A stretch of 18,165 bases of DNA from Ruminococcus sp. UBA7013 (GTDB lineage: Bacteria; Bacillota; Clostridia; Oscillospirales; Ruminococcaceae), in the NCBI GenBank assembly GCA_002449585.1, contig DJXD01000114.1, positions 1-18,165 on the forward strand, in the 5' to 3' direction. This document shows, piece after piece, positions 16,423-18,165 of this stretch. Both the position numbers and the translations under genes were made by a program. The first letter of the stretch is position 1; every line of letters begins with the position of its first letter. The notes beneath the pieces are model-generated. The model was not told where the DNA came from, did no database searches, and was given only the letters and a program-made list of their open reading frames with translations.

Positions 16423-18015
16423 TTACTTTTCAATCGTCTGCACAATGCGGAATCCTCCGCAGAATATCACCGCAATTTCATCCTTGTTGACGGCTTCAAT
16501 CTTCTGAATCAGCTTGTCTACAGTGTTTTCATCAAATTCAATCAGCGGAGAGATGTCACGGAACAATTCTGTGGCAGAACCTGCTTTCAGGATACTCCTG
16601 CGATTGTTTTCCTTTTTCGCTTTTAGAGCATCCATTTTCTCTACCAGTCCGTTTTCTTCGGCATTGAGCTTTTTCAGTTCACTGCTCATCTGTTCGAACA
16701 TACTGCCGCTGACACATTCCAGAATACTGTCTCTTGTTTCTTCAATTTCGGTCAGCTTTGCGACAATTTCAGAAATTTCAGTATCAATCAGTTCATTTTC
16801 CGCCTGCATTTTTTCGGCACTGGACACTACAGCACTTTCTACATTTTCCGTATTGCCAATCATGCCGTTGATTGCTTTCAGAATATTGTTTTGCAGGACA
16901 TCTTCATGATAGGACGGAGATTTCGGACATTTCATTCCTTCGAGACGGTTTCCGCAACGCCACACACCCATTTTTTCACCTTTGATTGTCCATGTAGTAC
17001 GTTTGTAAGCTCCACCGCAGTAAGGACAAAACAGCAGTCTGCTAAGGCAGTATTTGGTGTGGTATTTTCCTTTTTCTTTTTTGCCACGCTTGGCATCAAT
17101 GCGACGCTTTTCCAGTTCCAGACGGACTTTGTCATATGTTTCTCTGTCTACAATGGCTTCGTGGCAGTCCTGCACATAGTATTTCGGCTTCTGACCGTTA
17201 TTATCAGCACGTTCATGTGTCAGACAGTCAACGGTATAGCTTTTTTGCAGAATGGCATCACCTGAATATTTCTCGTTCTGTAAAATCTGATAGACGTGAT
17301 TTCTGTTCCATTCCGTAGAGCCATTCCAGCGTTTTGCACCTTGTTCCGTCAGATAAACAGCGATTTCAGAGGAGCTGTACCCGTCCGCATACATTCTGAA
17401 AATTGTTCTGACAGTTTCTGCTTCTTCTTCCACAATATAGGGTTTTCCGTCATCACCCATACGATAACCCAGCATCTGACGGAGCTGATAGCGGACTTTT
17501 CCTTCACGGAATCGCTTTTCAATGCCCCATGTCACGTTCTTGCTGATGGATTCTGATTCTGCCTGTGCGAATGAAGCATAAAGGCTGATTGCAAATTCTG
17601 ATGTCATGGAGCTGGTGTCAATGTTCTCTTTTTCAAATCTTACTGAAATGCCGAGTGCCTTTAGTTCCCTGACATATTCCAGACAATCTACTGTGTTCCG
17701 AGCAAATCTACTGATACTTTTGCACAAAATAATGTCGATTTTCTTGCGTCTGGCAAGTTTCATCATTTTGTTGAACTGGGTTCTGTTGGCTGTCTGTGTT
17801 CCAGAAATGCCCTCATCAGCGAATATGCCTACGAGCTGCCAATCTGGATTTGATGTGATGTATTCGGTGTAATAGGCAATCTGTGTCGCATAGGAATTCT
17901 GCTGATTTTCTTCTGCCGTGCTGACACGACAATAGGCTGCGACTTTCGTCAAACAGCCTGATGTATTTTCTGTGGAATTGTTCTTTTTTGCAGGAATTAT
18001 CGTCACATTACTCAT
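16423..18015 (-). CDS. Large serine recombinase (resolvase/integrase family)
   Basis: A 530-residue site-specific recombinase that cuts and rejoins DNA through a phosphoserine link, typical of clostridial integrative elements and phages. AAYCRVST places the catalytic Ser at 32. DEGISGT (68-73) and ISRFARN (101-107, with the active-site Arg residues) complete the catalytic domain, about 24-165. The recombinase domain follows (about 180-290). A zinc ribbon is formed by Cys330, Cys333, Cys354 and Cys363. A Glu/Lys-rich coiled coil (about 400-470) precedes the C-terminus, as in large serine integrases. All key residues are present, so it is probably active. GAGGAG lies 5 nt before the ATG. The start overlaps the stop of the preceding gene (ATGA), implying coupling. 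It marks the window as part of a mobile or once-mobile region, but no attachment site could be assigned. Confidence 0.93.
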   Translation of the reverse strand: MSNVTIIPAKKNNSTENTSGCLTKVAAYCRVSTAEENQQNSYATQIAYYTEYITSNPDWQLVGIFADEGISGTQTANRTQFNKMMKLARRKKIDIILCKSISRFARNTVDCLEYVRELKALGISVRFEKENIDTSSMTSEFAISLYASFAQAESESISKNVTWGIEKRFREGKVRYQLRQMLGYRMGDDGKPYIVEEEAETVRTIFRMYADGYSSSEIAVYLTEQGAKRWNGSTEWNRNHVYQILQNEKYSGDAILQKSYTVDCLTHERADNNGQKPKYYVQDCHEAIVDRETYDKVRLELEKRRIDAKRGKKEKGKYHTKYCLSRLLFCPYCGGAYKRTTWTIKGEKMGVWRCGNRLEGMKCPKSPSYHEDVLQNNILKAINGMIGNTENVESAVVSSAEKMQAENELIDTEISEIVAKLTEIEETRDSILECVSGSMFEQMSSELKKLNAEENGLVEKMDALKAKKENNRRSILKAGSATELFRDISPLIEFDENTVDKLIQKIEAVNKDEIAVIFCGGFRIVQTIEK

Positions 18016-18165
18016 AATGGTTCTCCTCTCTGCGATATGCAGTTGTATTTCTTGGCGGCAAGGTCAAGAATCATGGTTCTGACTGCCTTGCTGTCAAGTG
18101 TATGGTTTTCAAGTTCTTCATGTACTTTTGTCTCCAGTTCGAGCCTGCGGACAAAAAGTTGGACG
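18012..18165 (-). CDS. C-terminal end of an unidentified gene, cut by the window edge
   Basis: The last 50 codons of a gene entering from the right edge. The visible sequence is charged and helical-looking (VRRLELETKVHEELENHTLD, then a hydrophobic ILDLAAKKY) and ends ISQRGEPL. Its TGA overlaps the ATG of the recombinase by four bases (ATGA), so both are probably in one operon. It contains the recombinase ribosome binding site. I do not recognise the family; a small partner protein of the recombinase is one possibility. Confidence 0.6.
   Translation of the reverse strand, partial: VQLFVRRLELETKVHEELENHTLDSKAVRTMILDLAAKKYNCISQRGEPL

Noticed and set aside
1..18165. CRISPR arrays, tRNA or rRNA genes and insertion sequences.
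   Set aside because: No regularly spaced repeats, no cloverleaf or rRNA-like sequence, and no transposase or paired terminal repeats were seen by eye.

Overview
The window looks like an accessory island from a Gram-positive gut-type Firmicute, probably a Ruminococcus-like member of the Clostridia. The evidence is moderately AT-rich DNA, strong GGAGG ribosome binding sites, a SipW/TasA-type secretion locus, SpaA-type surface repeats, and a large serine recombinase of the clostridial mobile-element type. The genus is inferred from gene flavour only. Every convincing gene is on the minus strand, so transcription runs from position 18165 towards 1.

At the right-hand (upstream) edge is the end of a small unidentified gene whose stop codon overlaps the start of a 530-residue large serine recombinase (16423-18015). 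After a hairpin-rich gap comes a free-standing gene for an AAA-ATPase-like/PD-(D/E)XK protein (14640-16214). It has a near-perfect promoter of its own and a strong terminator, so it looks like a self-contained cargo cassette. Just past it lies a BsaA-like SipW-dependent matrix protein (12511-14373) whose reading frame is long and intact but has no usable start codon or ribosome binding site. It looks decapitated.

The rest is one coherent surface locus of five genes (335-12282). A GC-richer, hairpin-forming stretch ending in a terminator (12316-12483) lies directly upstream and may be an attenuator. The order is: TasA-like protein 1, SipW signal peptidase, TasA-like protein 2, TasA-like protein 3, then a giant 3092-residue adhesin. 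The first three genes overlap or touch, and the last two gaps are only 23-27 nt, so they are very probably one operon. The adhesin has an N-terminal signal peptide, a long beta-rich N-terminal half with Tyr-rich imperfect repeats, six SpaA/Cna_B-like modules, an Ig-like region and a BspA/DUF285-type C-terminus. It has no LPxTG sorting signal. A hairpin at 62-92 is the likely end of the operon.

Inferred working model: the SipW-type Ser/His peptidase matures the TasA-like subunits, which could form extracellular fibres, and the giant adhesin is secreted alongside them as a tip, scaffold or matrix component. No sortase, tRNA, rRNA, CRISPR array or insertion sequence was seen.
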